A stretch of 64,000 nucleotides of DNA, from NCBI GenBank assembly GCA_014763545.1, contig JACXVD010000001.1:38771-102770 (forward strand), read 5' to 3'. This document shows, piece after piece, positions 1 to 8,610 of this stretch. Origin of the DNA: Sphingomonadales bacterium (GTDB lineage: Bacteria > Pseudomonadota > Alphaproteobacteria > Sphingomonadales > Sphingomonadaceae). Position 1 is the stretch's first letter, and every line of letters starts with the position of its first letter. The translations under genes were made by a program, and so were the position numbers. The notes under the pieces were generated by a model, which was not told the DNA's origin, searched no databases, and saw only the letters and a list, made by a program, of their open reading frames with translations.

Positions 1-1
1 C

Positions 2-1150
2 GAATATCTCGGGTGGGACGCCGCACCGTTCGAAGTGCCCGAGGCGATCCTGTCCGACTGGCGCACGACCGGTGAGCGCGGCGCGAGCGCGCATGCGGAA
101 TGGAACAGCCGCCTCGCCGCCGCGCCTGACGCGCAGGAATTCTCGCGCCGGATGGCGGGCGACCTGCCCGATGGCGAACAGGCGGCTGCTGCCTTCGACG
201 CATGGCTGGGCGAATCGCAGAAGGTCGCAACGCGCAAGGCGTCCGAATTGGCGCTGGGCGTGCTGACCCCGCTGGTGCCGGAAATGGTCGGCGGCTCGGC
301 CGATCTTACCGGATCGAACAACACCAAGACCAAGGCGACCCCGCCATTCTCGGCCGACGATTATTCGGGCCGCTATGTCTATTACGGCATCCGCGAATTC
401 GGCATGGCTGCGGCGATGAACGGGATGGCGCTACACGGCGGCATCATCCCCTACGGCGGGACCTTCCTGGTCTTCTCCGATTATTGCCGCAACGCCGTGC
501 GGCTGTCGGCGCTGCAGCACCAGCGGGTGGTCTATGTCTTCACCCACGACAGCATCGGGCTGGGCGAGGACGGGCCGACCCACCAGCCGGTCGAGCATGT
601 CATGTCGCTGCGCATGATCCCCAACCTCAATGTCTATCGCCCGGCGGACATTATCGAGACCGCCGAATGCTGGAATCTCGCGCTGCAAAGCCGCGAAACT
701 CCGTCGGTCCTCGCGCTGACGCGGCAGAACCTGCCGCAGCTGCGCAGCAGCGGCGAGATGTTGAGCGCCAAGGGTGCTTATCGCCTGCAAAGCGCAGGCG
801 CAGAGCGGAAGGTGGTGCTCGTCGCGACGGGTTCCGAAGTCGAGCTGGCGGTCAATGTGCGCGCCGCGCTGGAGGCGCAGGGGATCGGTGCCGATGTCGT
901 CTCCATGCCTTGCGCAGAGCTGTTTCTGAAGCAGGATGCCGCCTACCGCGCCGATGTGCTGCCGCACGACACGCTCAAGGTATCGATCGAGGCGGGCGTG
1001 ACGATGGGCTGGGAACGGTTCACCGGCACCGACGGGATCAATATCGGGATCGACAGTTTCGGAGCCTCTGCGCCGGCAGAGGTATTGTTCGAGCATTTCG
1101 GCCTCACGGTTGACAAGATCGTGCCGCAGATCACTGAAAAACTGGCATAA
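2..1150 (+). CDS. tkt: Transketolase, C-terminal part (cut by window edge)
   Basis: Last 382 residues of transketolase; the reading frame is open from base 2 and the N-terminal thiamine-diphosphate domain lies outside the window. Transketolase moves two-carbon units between sugar phosphates in the pentose phosphate and Calvin pathways. Visible family motifs are [11 protein letters not shown], the pyrimidine-binding segment [15 protein letters not shown], and [19 protein letters not shown], followed by the C-terminal domain ending in QITEKLA. It is 23 bases upstream of gap on the same strand, the usual alphaproteobacterial order tkt-gap-pgk-fba, so the genes are probably co-transcribed. A GTG at 35 is an internal valine codon, not the start. 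Confidence 0.95.
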   Translation, partial: EYLGWDAAPFEVPEAILSDWRTTGERGASAHAEWNSRLAAAPDAQEFSRRMAGDLPDGEQAAAAFDAWLGESQKVATRKASELALGVLTPLVPEMVGGSADLTGSNNTKTKATPPFSADDYSGRYVYYGIREFGMAAAMNGMALHGGIIPYGGTFLVFSDYCRNAVRLSALQHQRVVYVFTHDSIGLGEDGPTHQPVEHVMSLRMIPNLNVYRPADIIETAECWNLALQSRETPSVLALTRQNLPQLRSSGEMLSAKGAYRLQSAGAERKVVLVATGSEVELAVNVRAALEAQGIGADVVSMPCAELFLKQDAAYRADVLPHDTLKVSIEAGVTMGWERFTGTDGINIGIDSFGASAPAEVLFEHFGLTVDKIVPQITEKLA

Positions 1151-1173
1151 CCAAGCAGAGCAGGAGCTTCCTC

Positions 1174-2181
1174 ATGGCGACCAAGGTTGCAATCAACGGT
1201 TTCGGACGTATCGGGCGCCTGGTGGCGCGCGCCATCCTCGAACGCACCGATCATGACCTCGAACTGGTGACGATCAACGATCTGTCGGACACGGCATCGA
1301 ACGCGCTGCTGTTCGCTTTCGACAGCACCCATGGCCGCTTCCCCGGCACCGTCGAAGTCGATGGGTCGGATCTCGTCGTGAACGGCAAGCATATCCATGT
1401 CACTGCCGAGCGTGATCCGGGCAAGCTGCCGCATGGCGAAATGGGCATCGACCTGGTGATGGAATGCACCGGCTTCTTCCAGTCGGACGAGGCGGCCCGC
1501 CCGCATCTCGCCGCCGGTGCCAAGCGCGTGATCATCTCGGCCCCGGCGACGGGCGTGTCGAAGACGATCGTCTACGGCGTCAACCACGACACGCTGACGG
1601 CGGACGACGACATCATCTCCAACGCCAGCTGCACCACCAACTGCCTGGCCCCGGTGGCCAAGGTGCTGCACGATCTCGTCGGCATCGAACGCGGCTTCAT
1701 GACCACGATCCACAGCTACACCAACGATCAGCGCATGCTCGACCAGATCCACAAGGATCTGCGGCGTGCGCGCGGCGGTGCGCAGAACATGATCCCCACC
1801 ACCACCGGTGCGGCCCGCGCGGTCGGCCTGGTGCTGCCCGAACTGAAGGGCAAGCTGGACGGTTCTTCGGTCCGCGTGCCGACCCCGAATGTCAGCCTGG
1901 TCGACCTGTCTTTCGTGCCCGGCCGCGATACTTCGGCGGAAGAACTCAACGCTGCGCTGAAGGCTGCTGCCGAAGGCCCGATGAAGGGCGTGTTGTCCTA
2001 CACCGACCAGCCGCTGGTCAGCAGCGACTTCAACCACTTCCCGGCCAGCTCGACCGTCGACAGCCTGGAAACCGCCGTGCTGGAGGGCAAGCTCGCCCGC
2101 GTGGTCAGCTGGTATGACAACGAATGGGGCTTCTCCAACCGGATGATCGACACCGCCGGCGTGGTGGCGAGCTTCCTCTGA
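1174..2181 (+). CDS. gap: Glyceraldehyde-3-phosphate dehydrogenase, type I
   Basis: Oxidises and phosphorylates glyceraldehyde 3-phosphate to 1,3-bisphosphoglycerate in the cytosol. The 335-residue length is normal. Residues 6-16 hold the Rossmann NAD-binding start [11 protein letters not shown], and [12 protein letters not shown] places the catalytic cysteine at residue 153. The active-site partner histidine region ([10 protein letters not shown]) follows. ATG 1174 is preceded by AGGAG at about 1161. The downstream neighbour is pgk after 110 bases that contain an 8-bp hairpin, so expression may be partly uncoupled there. Confidence 0.98.
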   Translation: MATKVAINGFGRIGRLVARAILERTDHDLELVTINDLSDTASNALLFAFDSTHGRFPGTVEVDGSDLVVNGKHIHVTAERDPGKLPHGEMGIDLVMECTGFFQSDEAARPHLAAGAKRVIISAPATGVSKTIVYGVNHDTLTADDDIISNASCTTNCLAPVAKVLHDLVGIERGFMTTIHSYTNDQRMLDQIHKDLRRARGGAQNMIPTTTGAARAVGLVLPELKGKLDGSSVRVPTPNVSLVDLSFVPGRDTSAEELNAALKAAAEGPMKGVLSYTDQPLVSSDFNHFPASSTVDSLETAVLEGKLARVVSWYDNEWGFSNRMIDTAGVVASFL

Positions 2182-2195
2182 GGTCCGACCCGTTC

Positions 2196-2216
2196 GCCCC
2201 GCGTCCATCGCGGGGC
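2196..2216. terminator. GC-rich hairpin between gap and pgk
   Basis: GCCCCGCG (2196-2203) and CGCGGGGC (2209-2216) form a perfect 8-bp stem around the 5-base loop TCCAT, 14 bases after the gap stop codon. There is no U run after it, so it may be an attenuating or mRNA-processing hairpin rather than a full intrinsic terminator. Confidence 0.45.
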
Positions 2217-2291
2217 AGGCGTTTGCTTGATGTGCTGAGCCGGAAGTAGGAACGGGGCTTCGACAAGGCTCAGCCCGGACGGATCAGGGCT

Positions 2292-3494
2292 ATGGCAAAT
2301 TTCAAGACCCTCGATGACCTTGGCGCGGACCTGTCCGGCCAGGTCGCGCTGGTGCGCGTCGATCTCAACCTGCCGATGAAGGACGGGTCCGCGACCGATG
2401 TGACCCGGGTGGAAGCGGCGAAGCCGACGATCCTCGAACTCGCGGATCGCGGCGCGAAAGTGCTGTTGCTGGCCCATTTCGGCCGTCCCAAGGGCGCGCG
2501 CAATTCCACCATGTCGACCAGCATGGTGCAGGGCGATGTCGAGCGGGTGATCGGCCGCGAGATCATGTTCATCCCCGAAGTGTCCGGCCCCGTGGCGCAG
2601 CAGGCGATCGGCATCCTGCGCGATGGCGATATCGGGCTGATGGACAATGTCCGCTTCTGGCCGGGCGAAGAGAAGAACGATCCCGAATTTGCCAAGGGCA
2701 TTGCCGCGCTGGGCGATTTCTACGTCAACGATGCGTTCTCTGCCGCGCACCGCGCGCATGCCAGCACCGAGGGGCTGGCGCATTTGTTGCCCGCCTATGC
2801 CGGCCGCTCGATGGAGCAGGAACTCAAGGCGCTCGATGCGGCCCTGGGCAGTCCCACGCCGCCGGTTGCCGCGGTGGTCGGCGGGGCCAAGGTGTCGTCC
2901 AAGCTGGCGGTGCTGGAAAACCTCGTCGGCAAGGTGCAGCACCTGATCATCGGCGGCGGGATGGCCAACACCTTCCTCGCCGCACGCGGCGTGGACGTGG
3001 GCAAGAGCCTGTGCGAACACGATCTGACCGATACCGCCAACGCCATCCTCGCCAAGGCGGATGAAAGCGGCTGCACGGTGCATTTGCCCTATGACGTCGT
3101 GGTGGCGAAGGAATTTGCCGCCAACCCGCCCAGCATGCGCGTGTGCAACGTGCATGAGGTTGCGGCGGACGAAATGATCCTCGACGTCGGCCCGCTCGCG
3201 GTGGAGGCGCTGGGCGATGTTCTCAAGACCTGCCGCACTTTGGTGTGGAACGGGCCGATGGGCGCCTTCGAGACGGCGCCGTTCGACGCCGCGACCGTGG
3301 CGCTGGCACGCACCGCTGCGGCGCTGACCAAGGAAGGTTCGCTCGTCTCTGTGGCGGGCGGGGGCGACACGGTCGCCGCGCTCAACCATGCAGGCGTAGC
3401 AGGCGATTTCACCTATATCTCGACGGCGGGCGGTGCCTTCCTCGAATGGATGGAAGGCAAGCAACTGCCCGGCGTGGTAGCGTTGCAGGCGTGA
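2292..3494 (+). CDS. pgk: Phosphoglycerate kinase
   Basis: Transfers phosphate from 1,3-bisphosphoglycerate to ADP. The 400 residues match the usual bacterial monomer. Visible motifs are [11 protein letters not shown] near residue 24, the substrate-binding segment [11 protein letters not shown] near residue 60, [24 protein letters not shown], and the C-terminal nucleotide loop [11 protein letters not shown]. The stop codon overlaps the next gene by four bases (GTGA), so the two are translationally coupled. Confidence 0.98.
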   Translation: MANFKTLDDLGADLSGQVALVRVDLNLPMKDGSATDVTRVEAAKPTILELADRGAKVLLLAHFGRPKGARNSTMSTSMVQGDVERVIGREIMFIPEVSGPVAQQAIGILRDGDIGLMDNVRFWPGEEKNDPEFAKGIAALGDFYVNDAFSAAHRAHASTEGLAHLLPAYAGRSMEQELKALDAALGSPTPPVAAVVGGAKVSSKLAVLENLVGKVQHLIIGGGMANTFLAARGVDVGKSLCEHDLTDTANAILAKADESGCTVHLPYDVVVAKEFAANPPSMRVCNVHEVAADEMILDVGPLAVEALGDVLKTCRTLVWNGPMGAFETAPFDAATVALARTAAALTKEGSLVSVAGGGDTVAALNHAGVAGDFTYISTAGGAFLEWMEGKQLPGVVALQA

Positions 3495-3943
3495 GCGAAC
3501 GGGTCAAACCTGCTGCGGCAGGCTGGGGGCCGGTCCCGGTCACCGAGGGTGAATGGGCCGGATGGAGCGCCTGGCAGCTCGATGCGTTCGAGACACTGGC
3601 CGGTCCGTTCTACGAAAAGACGGATGATAATGGCGAACGGGTCACTGCCTTCCGGGCCGAACCGCGCCACCTGAATGGTGCGGGCAAGATGCATGGCGGT
3701 TGTTTGCTGACCTTTGCCGATTCGGCGCTGTTCACGATTGCATCGCGCGAGCTGGAGGGGACATTCGGGGTCACGGTGAACCTGACCGGCGATTTCCTCG
3801 ATCCGGTCGAAGTCGGCCAGCTGGTCGAGGCGCGCGGGCGGGTGGTTCGCGCAGGGGGCAAGACGATTTTCGTCGAAGGCCTGGCCACCGCCGATGGCAA
3901 GCCGGTGCTGCGGTTCAACGGAATAATCCGTAAACTGCGCTGA
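3491..3943 (+). CDS. Hotdog-fold thioesterase, PaaI-like
   Basis: A 150-residue protein that starts at GTG 3491 inside the pgk stop (GTGA overlap). The segment [18 protein letters not shown] is the helix/loop signature of PaaI-type acyl-CoA thioesterases (4HBT family), followed by the strand region [24 protein letters not shown]. The substrate cannot be told from sequence. Its position between pgk and fba is likely co-transcription rather than a glycolytic role. Confident on fold, low on substrate. Confidence 0.85.
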   Translation: MSERVKPAAAGWGPVPVTEGEWAGWSAWQLDAFETLAGPFYEKTDDNGERVTAFRAEPRHLNGAGKMHGGCLLTFADSALFTIASRELEGTFGVTVNLTGDFLDPVEVGQLVEARGRVVRAGGKTIFVEGLATADGKPVLRFNGIIRKLR

Positions 3944-3961
3944 CAAGGGCAGCCGCCCGCC

Positions 3962-3990
3962 TTGCAGGTCCATGCTGCACCCGCTAAGGG
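3962..3990 (+). promoter_or_regulatory. Putative promoter of fba
   Basis: TTGCAG (3962-3967), 17-base spacer, TAAGGG (3985-3990) inside the octamer CTAAGGGC. The same arrangement is found at efp and at both tRNA loci in this window. It predicts a start near 3997, 45 bases before the fba ATG. Confidence 0.6.
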
Positions 3991-4041
3991 CGCGCCCGTG
4001 CATTCGTATGCAATCACCGGATTAGCGATGAGGGACCGCAA

Positions 4042-4929
4042 ATGAACCAGCAGGACATGATGGAGCGTATCACCACCGGGCAGGGCTTTATCGCCGCGCT
4101 CGACCAGAGCGGTGGGTCCACTCCCAAGGCCCTGCGTGGCTATGGCGTGAGCGACGACGAATGGAGCGGCGACGACGAAATGTTCGCCCGCATCCACGAA
4201 ATGCGTGCCCGTGTGATTACCTCGCCCAGCTTCGCCAATGGCAAGGTCATCGGCGCCATCCTGTTCGAAAAGACGATGGACGGCACCGTCGATGGCAAGC
4301 CCACCGCCGAGGCGCTGAAGGATCGCGGCGTGGTGCCCTTTATCAAGGTCGACCAGGGGCTCGAGGACGAGGCCGATGGCGTCCAGCTGATGAAGGACAT
4401 GGACAAGCTCGACGCGCTGCTGGCCAAGTCGGTCGCTGCGGGCATGTTCGGCACCAAGATGCGCTCGGTCATCAAGTCGGCCAGCCCGACCGGCATCGCC
4501 GCGATCGTCGCGCAGCAGTTCGACTATGCCAATCGCATCGCCGATGCCGGGCTGGTGCCGATGGTGGAACCCGAATACGACATTCACGCCGCCGATCGTG
4601 CGGATGGTGAAAAGATCCTGCTGGCCGAGCTGCAGAAAGCGCTCGATGCGCTGCCGGAAGGCCGCATGGTCATGCTCAAGCTGTCGATCCCGGTCGAGGC
4701 GGACCTCTACGCCCCGCTGATCGCGCATCCCAATGTCGCGCGCGTGGTGGCGCTTTCGGGCGGCTATTCGACCGAAGAAGCTTGCGAACGCCTGGCCCAG
4801 AACCATGGCATGATCGCCAGCTTCAGCCGCGGGCTGCTGCAGGATCTGCGCAAGAACCTCAGCGACGAGGAATTCGACGCAGTGCTGGGCAAGGCGATCG
4901 ACACGATCGCAGCCGCCAGCGTCGCCTGA
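4042..4929 (+). CDS. fba: Fructose-bisphosphate aldolase, class I
   Basis: Interconverts fructose 1,6-bisphosphate with glyceraldehyde 3-phosphate and dihydroxyacetone phosphate through a Schiff-base lysine. At 295 residues it fits the bacterial class I group: ALDQSGGSTPKALRGYG near residue 18, the lysine-containing segments FIKVDQGL and KMRSVIKSASP, and MVEPEYDIH. No class II zinc motif is present. ATG 4042 follows GAGGG. It has its own putative promoter 45 bases upstream. Confidence 0.96.
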   Translation: MNQQDMMERITTGQGFIAALDQSGGSTPKALRGYGVSDDEWSGDDEMFARIHEMRARVITSPSFANGKVIGAILFEKTMDGTVDGKPTAEALKDRGVVPFIKVDQGLEDEADGVQLMKDMDKLDALLAKSVAAGMFGTKMRSVIKSASPTGIAAIVAQQFDYANRIADAGLVPMVEPEYDIHAADRADGEKILLAELQKALDALPEGRMVMLKLSIPVEADLYAPLIAHPNVARVVALSGGYSTEEACERLAQNHGMIASFSRGLLQDLRKNLSDEEFDAVLGKAIDTIAAASVA

Positions 4930-4935
4930 ACGGAC

Positions 4936-5412
4936 GTGGAGGGAAAGTCCGTCTTTCCCTACCACCGCAGCATCGCACCGATGGTATGGGCAATGTTTGC
5001 CCTGTCACTGGTCGAACTGTTCGCGGTTCATTTCTTCATTGCGCTGCGCTGGCCGATGATCGGTTGGCCCTTGACGATCCTGTCGGCCGCCGCCGCAGTG
5101 TGGATGGTCTTCTGGATACGATCGTTCCGGCGGCTGCCGCACGGGCTTGACCGGGATGGCCTGACGCTCAGGCTGGGCTTGCTCAAGGGGACCAGGGTGG
5201 ATCTGGCGCAGATCGCCCGGGTCTCCCGCGGTTGGGAACAAGGCGCGGTGAAGGCGCGCGACGCCATCAATCTGGCGGCGATCAGCTATCCGAACCGCTG
5301 CATCGAACTGGCCGGGCCGATCAGGCGCGGCAAATCGCGCATTTTCATCCGGCTCGACGAACCCGAGGGGTTCGATAGCGCCATGCTGGAAGCGGGTATT
5401 CCCGTCGCCTGA
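4936..5412 (+). CDS. Unknown two-TM membrane protein
   Basis: A 158-residue protein starting at GTG 4936, six bases after fba; ATG 4981 is a possible later start. Residues 15-35 and 41-63 form two hydrophobic segments, followed by a basic turn (RSFRRLPHG) and a cytoplasmic C-terminal domain with beta-rich character resembling small PH-like membrane domains (GLTLRLGLLKGTRVDLAQIARV). No family recognised with certainty. Likely co-transcribed with fba. Confidence 0.7.
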   Translation: MEGKSVFPYHRSIAPMVWAMFALSLVELFAVHFFIALRWPMIGWPLTILSAAAAVWMVFWIRSFRRLPHGLDRDGLTLRLGLLKGTRVDLAQIARVSRGWEQGAVKARDAINLAAISYPNRCIELAGPIRRGKSRIFIRLDEPEGFDSAMLEAGIPVA

Positions 5413-5416
5413 CGCT

Positions 5417-5779
5417 TCAGCGCGCCAGATCGGGCGCGTAGCTGAAGGTGAAGCGGTATTCGGGGGCCGGGCCGGTGGAAACCGGTGCCGGGCCTGCGTC
5501 GGTCAGGGTCAGCATCCCGCCCTTCGTGCGCGCAGGCACACCCAGTTCGAGCAGCTTTTCCTCGGACTTGTCGCCCTTCTCGACGCTTGCGCGCAGCACC
5601 AGTCGCCCGGCCCAGATGCAGGAAACGTCGGAGGGGCAGCGGCTGTCCTCCTCCACGACCAGCGGGGTGACGGTGATGCCGTGTCCGACATCGGCCGCTT
5701 CGCCCAGTGCCACCGCGCGCGGCTGCGCAGCGGGCGTCGCGAGGGCAAGGGCAGCACAGGAGAGCAGGAGCATTTTCAT
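5417..5779 (-). CDS. Unknown secreted protein with CPSDVSCIWAG motif
   Basis: A 120-residue protein. The start at 5779 gives a clean signal peptide (MKMLLLSCAALALATPAAQ). The mature part holds two cysteines in SRCPSDVSCIWAGRLVLR, a motif that recurs in short secreted proteins of unknown function, plus a beta-rich C-terminus. Convergent with the membrane protein ending at 5412, four bases away. No function proposed. Confidence 0.7.
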   Translation of the reverse strand: MKMLLLSCAALALATPAAQPRAVALGEAADVGHGITVTPLVVEEDSRCPSDVSCIWAGRLVLRASVEKGDKSEEKLLELGVPARTKGGMLTLTDAGPAPVSTGPAPEYRFTFSYAPDLAR

Positions 5780-5822
5780 GGGCGCAAATCTGGCCGATCG
5801 CGGCTGAACCGCAGCCGAACGC

Positions 5823-5851
5823 TTGGCGTTAAGGCCCGCAGGCCCTAGATG
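5823..5851 (+). promoter_or_regulatory. Putative thiE promoter reaching the start codon
   Basis: TTGGCG (5823-5828), 17-base spacer, TAGATG (5846-5851) within CTAGATGC. The -10 includes the ATG at 5849, so that ATG cannot be in the transcript. Seven bases after the -10 lies ATG 5858, which suggests a leaderless mRNA. Confidence 0.5.
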
Positions 5852-5857
5852 CGCGCC

Positions 5858-6511
5858 ATGACCGACCAGACGCCAGCCTGCCAGCTCTACCTGATCTCGC
5901 CGCTCGAAACGGGGGGCGACTTCCCGCAGCGGCTCGAACGCGCGCTTGCTGCCGGACCCGTCGCGGCCTTCCAGTTCCGCGTGAAGGGGCTGGACCAGCA
6001 CGAAGCCGCGCGGCTTGCGGAGCCGCTGCAGGCGATCTGCGCGGCGCACGATGTTGCGTTCATCGTCAACGATTCGATCCCACTGGCCAAACGGATCAAG
6101 GCCGACGGGGTGCATCTGGGGCAGAAGGACGGTTCCGTAGAGGATGCGCGCGAACAGCTTGGCCGCGACGCCCAGATCGGGGTGACCTGCCACGCAAGCC
6201 GCCACCTCGCGATGGAAGCGGGCGAGGCCGGGGCGGACTATGTCGCCTTCGGCGCCTTCTTCCCCTCGAACACCAAGCAGACCGATCACCATGCCGAGGT
6301 CGATCTGTTGCAATGGTGGAGCATGCTGTTCGAAATCCCCTGTGTCGCCATCGGCGGGATCACGCCCGACAATTGCGGCCCGCTGGTCGAGGCGGGGGCG
6401 GATTTCCTCGCGGTCAGCGGGGCGGTGTGGGACGGTGACGAAGCGGCCAGTATTGCCGCCTTCCACCGGGCAATCTCCGCCGCCGCTTCCCAAGTTCAGA
6501 GCGATATGTAA
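5858..6511 (+). CDS. thiE: Thiamine phosphate synthase family protein
   Basis: Joins hydroxymethylpyrimidine diphosphate with thiazole phosphate to give thiamine phosphate. The TIM-barrel motifs are present: QFRVKG, FIVNDSIPLAKRIKADGVHLGQKDG, the SNTKQT phosphate loop, and VAIGGITPDNCGPLVEAGADFLAVSGAVW. About 217 residues, normal length. ATG 5849 gives three extra residues but sits inside the putative -10, so ATG 5858 is preferred. No TPP riboswitch is visible upstream; thiE-like paralogs outside thiamine operons are common, so the exact role is less sure than the fold. Confidence 0.88.
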   Translation: MTDQTPACQLYLISPLETGGDFPQRLERALAAGPVAAFQFRVKGLDQHEAARLAEPLQAICAAHDVAFIVNDSIPLAKRIKADGVHLGQKDGSVEDAREQLGRDAQIGVTCHASRHLAMEAGEAGADYVAFGAFFPSNTKQTDHHAEVDLLQWWSMLFEIPCVAIGGITPDNCGPLVEAGADFLAVSGAVWDGDEAASIAAFHRAISAAASQVQSDM

Positions 6512-6544
6512 TCACCCGCCCGTTTTTCGAGGCGGGAGTTGACG

Positions 6545-8515
6545 ATGATGGCTGACACGGGCGCAACGGCTCACAGCGGCGGGCTGCGCGAACTGACGCT
6601 GCGGGCAGTCGTCCTGGGCGGGATCATCACGCTCGCCTTCACTGCGGCCAATGTCTATCTCGGGCTGAAAGTCGGCCTGACCTTCGCCACCTCGATCCCC
6701 GCCGCGGTGATTTCCATGGCGATCCTGCGGTTGCTGCCGGGCGGGACGATCCTGGAAAACAACATTGTCCAGACGATCGCCAGCGCCGCCGGAACGCTGG
6801 CGGCGATCATCTTCGTCTTGCCGGGGCTGGTCATGGTTGGCTGGTGGCAGGGTTTCCCCTTTGTCACGACCACCGCGATCACCATGCTGGGCGGGATTCT
6901 CGGCGTGCTCTTTTCCGTCCCGCTGCGGCGGGCGTTGGTGGTCGATACCGATCTCCCCTATCCCGAAGGGCGCGCCGCTGCCGAGGTGCTGACGGTCGGC
7001 GCGGCCAGCGCAGAAGGCGCGGCGGAGAACGCTGCCGGACTGCGGGTGCTGGTGTGGAATTCCATCGTCTCGGCCGGTTTCGTGCTGCTGACCCAGATGA
7101 AGCTTGCTGCTGCCGAGGTCGCGCGCTGGTTCCGCGTCGGCACCGGTGCGACCGGGATTTCGGGCGGACTGTCGTTCGCGCTGTTCGGGGTGGGCCACCT
7201 TGTCGGCCTGTCGGTCGGTCTGGCGCAATTGGTTGGCATGGTCACCGGTTGGTGGATCCTGCTGCCGATCCTGACGCAGGGTGGCAGCGGCGAGCCGGAA
7301 GCACTGGCGAACGACGTGTTCCGTGCCGATGTGCGCTTCTTCGGTGCCGGTGTGATCGGTTTGGCGGCCATTTGGACCTTGCTCAAGATTGCAGGCCCGG
7401 TGCTCGGCGGCATCCGGTCTGCCATGGCCGCGTCGAAGGCGCGCGGTGCGGGTGAGGAACTGGCACTGCAGGAACGCGACATGCCCATCGCCTGGGTGCT
7501 GGGCGGTACGATTGCGCTGATGTTGCCCATCGCCTGGCTGCTGTGGAGCGTCATCGCAGGCGGGCCGCTTGCCGGTTCGGCAGCGATCCTGATCGTCGGC
7601 GCACTGCTGTTCGTGATCGTCATCGGCCTGATGATCGCGGCGGTCACCGGCTATATGGCCGGGTTGATCGGCGCATCGAACTCGCCCGTCTCGGGCATCG
7701 GCATCCTTGCCATCGTTGCCTCTTCGCTGATGCTGGTCGGCATGTTCGGCCGGGGCGGGGGCGACGAGGAAACCCAGGCGCTGGTCGCCTATGCGCTGAT
7801 CGTCACCGGGCTGGTGTTCGGGATCGCGACGATTTCGAACGACAATCTGCAGGACCTCAAGACCGGCCAACTGGTCGGCGCCACCCCGTGGAAACAGCAG
7901 CTGGCGCTGATTATCGGCGTCGTCTTCGGCTCGCTGATCGTGCCGCCAGTGCTCAATGTGCTCAACACCAGCATGGGTTTCGTGGGTGCGCCCGGGGCCG
8001 GGCCGGATGCGCTGGCCGCTCCGCAGGCGGGGCTGATCTCGTCGCTCGCCAAGGGCGTGCTCGGCGGCGACCTCAACTGGACGATGCTGGGCTGGGGCGC
8101 GGTTGCCGGTGCCGGTTTCATTGCGCTGGATGAAATACTCGGCAAGGCGAAGAAAATGCGCCTGCCGCCGCTGGCCATCGGGATCGGGATTTACCTGCCG
8201 ATGGCGGTGATCCTGCCGGTGTGTATCGGGGCCATCGCTGGCTGGTTTTACGATCGCTGGTCCGATCGTCGCGGCAACCCCGAGTTTGCCCGGCGCATGG
8301 GCGTGTTGGCGGCGACCGGGATGATCGTGGGCGAAAGCCTGTTCGGCGTAGTCTATGCCGGGATCGTCGCCGCCACCGGCGACGACGCGCCCTTGGCCTT
8401 GGTGGGTGACGGCTTTGCCACCCCGGCGATTGTCGTGGGCGCAATCGCCTTCGCTGGCTTCGCCTGGCTGAGCTACGCGCGCACGCGGCGTGAGGCGGCG
8501 AAGATCGCGGGTTAG
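6545..8515 (+). CDS. OPT family oligopeptide transporter
   Basis: A 656-residue membrane protein of the OPT family, which imports small peptides or metal chelates with protons. It has about 14-16 hydrophobic segments, the N-terminal TLRAVVLGGIITLAFTAANVYLGLKVGLTF typical of bacterial OPT proteins (in part here residues 18-45), and GNPE/GESLFG-type motifs near the C-terminus. ATG 6545 is chosen because GGGAG lies seven bases upstream; TTG 6539 is too close to it. A 6-bp hairpin (6515-6536) lies between thiE and this gene. Confidence 0.92.
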   Translation: MMADTGATAHSGGLRELTLRAVVLGGIITLAFTAANVYLGLKVGLTFATSIPAAVISMAILRLLPGGTILENNIVQTIASAAGTLAAIIFVLPGLVMVGWWQGFPFVTTTAITMLGGILGVLFSVPLRRALVVDTDLPYPEGRAAAEVLTVGAASAEGAAENAAGLRVLVWNSIVSAGFVLLTQMKLAAAEVARWFRVGTGATGISGGLSFALFGVGHLVGLSVGLAQLVGMVTGWWILLPILTQGGSGEPEALANDVFRADVRFFGAGVIGLAAIWTLLKIAGPVLGGIRSAMAASKARGAGEELALQERDMPIAWVLGGTIALMLPIAWLLWSVIAGGPLAGSAAILIVGALLFVIVIGLMIAAVTGYMAGLIGASNSPVSGIGILAIVASSLMLVGMFGRGGGDEETQALVAYALIVTGLVFGIATISNDNLQDLKTGQLVGATPWKQQLALIIGVVFGSLIVPPVLNVLNTSMGFVGAPGAGPDALAAPQAGLISSLAKGVLGGDLNWTMLGWGAVAGAGFIALDEILGKAKKMRLPPLAIGIGIYLPMAVILPVCIGAIAGWFYDRWSDRRGNPEFARRMGVLAATGMIVGESLFGVVYAGIVAATGDDAPLALVGDGFATPAIVVGAIAFAGFAWLSYARTRREAAKIAG

Positions 8516-8610
8516 CCCCTCCGATTGGTCAGCATCGGGAAATATCTCCCTCCCCGTGAGTAGTTAAGGGGAAGGGAGCGCAAGGTGCCTCTCTGACGAG
8601 GAGAGATTTC

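Noticed and set aside
2255..2282. CTTCGACAAGGCTCAG-like segment between gap and pgk resembling a known dispersed element
   Set aside because: Only one copy in the window and no partner inverted repeat; not enough to call a repeat family.
3610..4965. Long antisense open frames across fba, and many similar ones elsewhere (for example 20402-21385, 22618-23952, 26436-27800)
   Set aside because: High GC lowers the number of stop codons in all frames. These frames lie opposite genes with clear families, their proteins are Arg/Pro/His-rich low-complexity, and they have no ribosome sites.
5780..5857. TPP riboswitch upstream of thiE
   Set aside because: The gap is only about 80 bases and lacks the conserved THI-box; a 6-bp hairpin is all that is visible.
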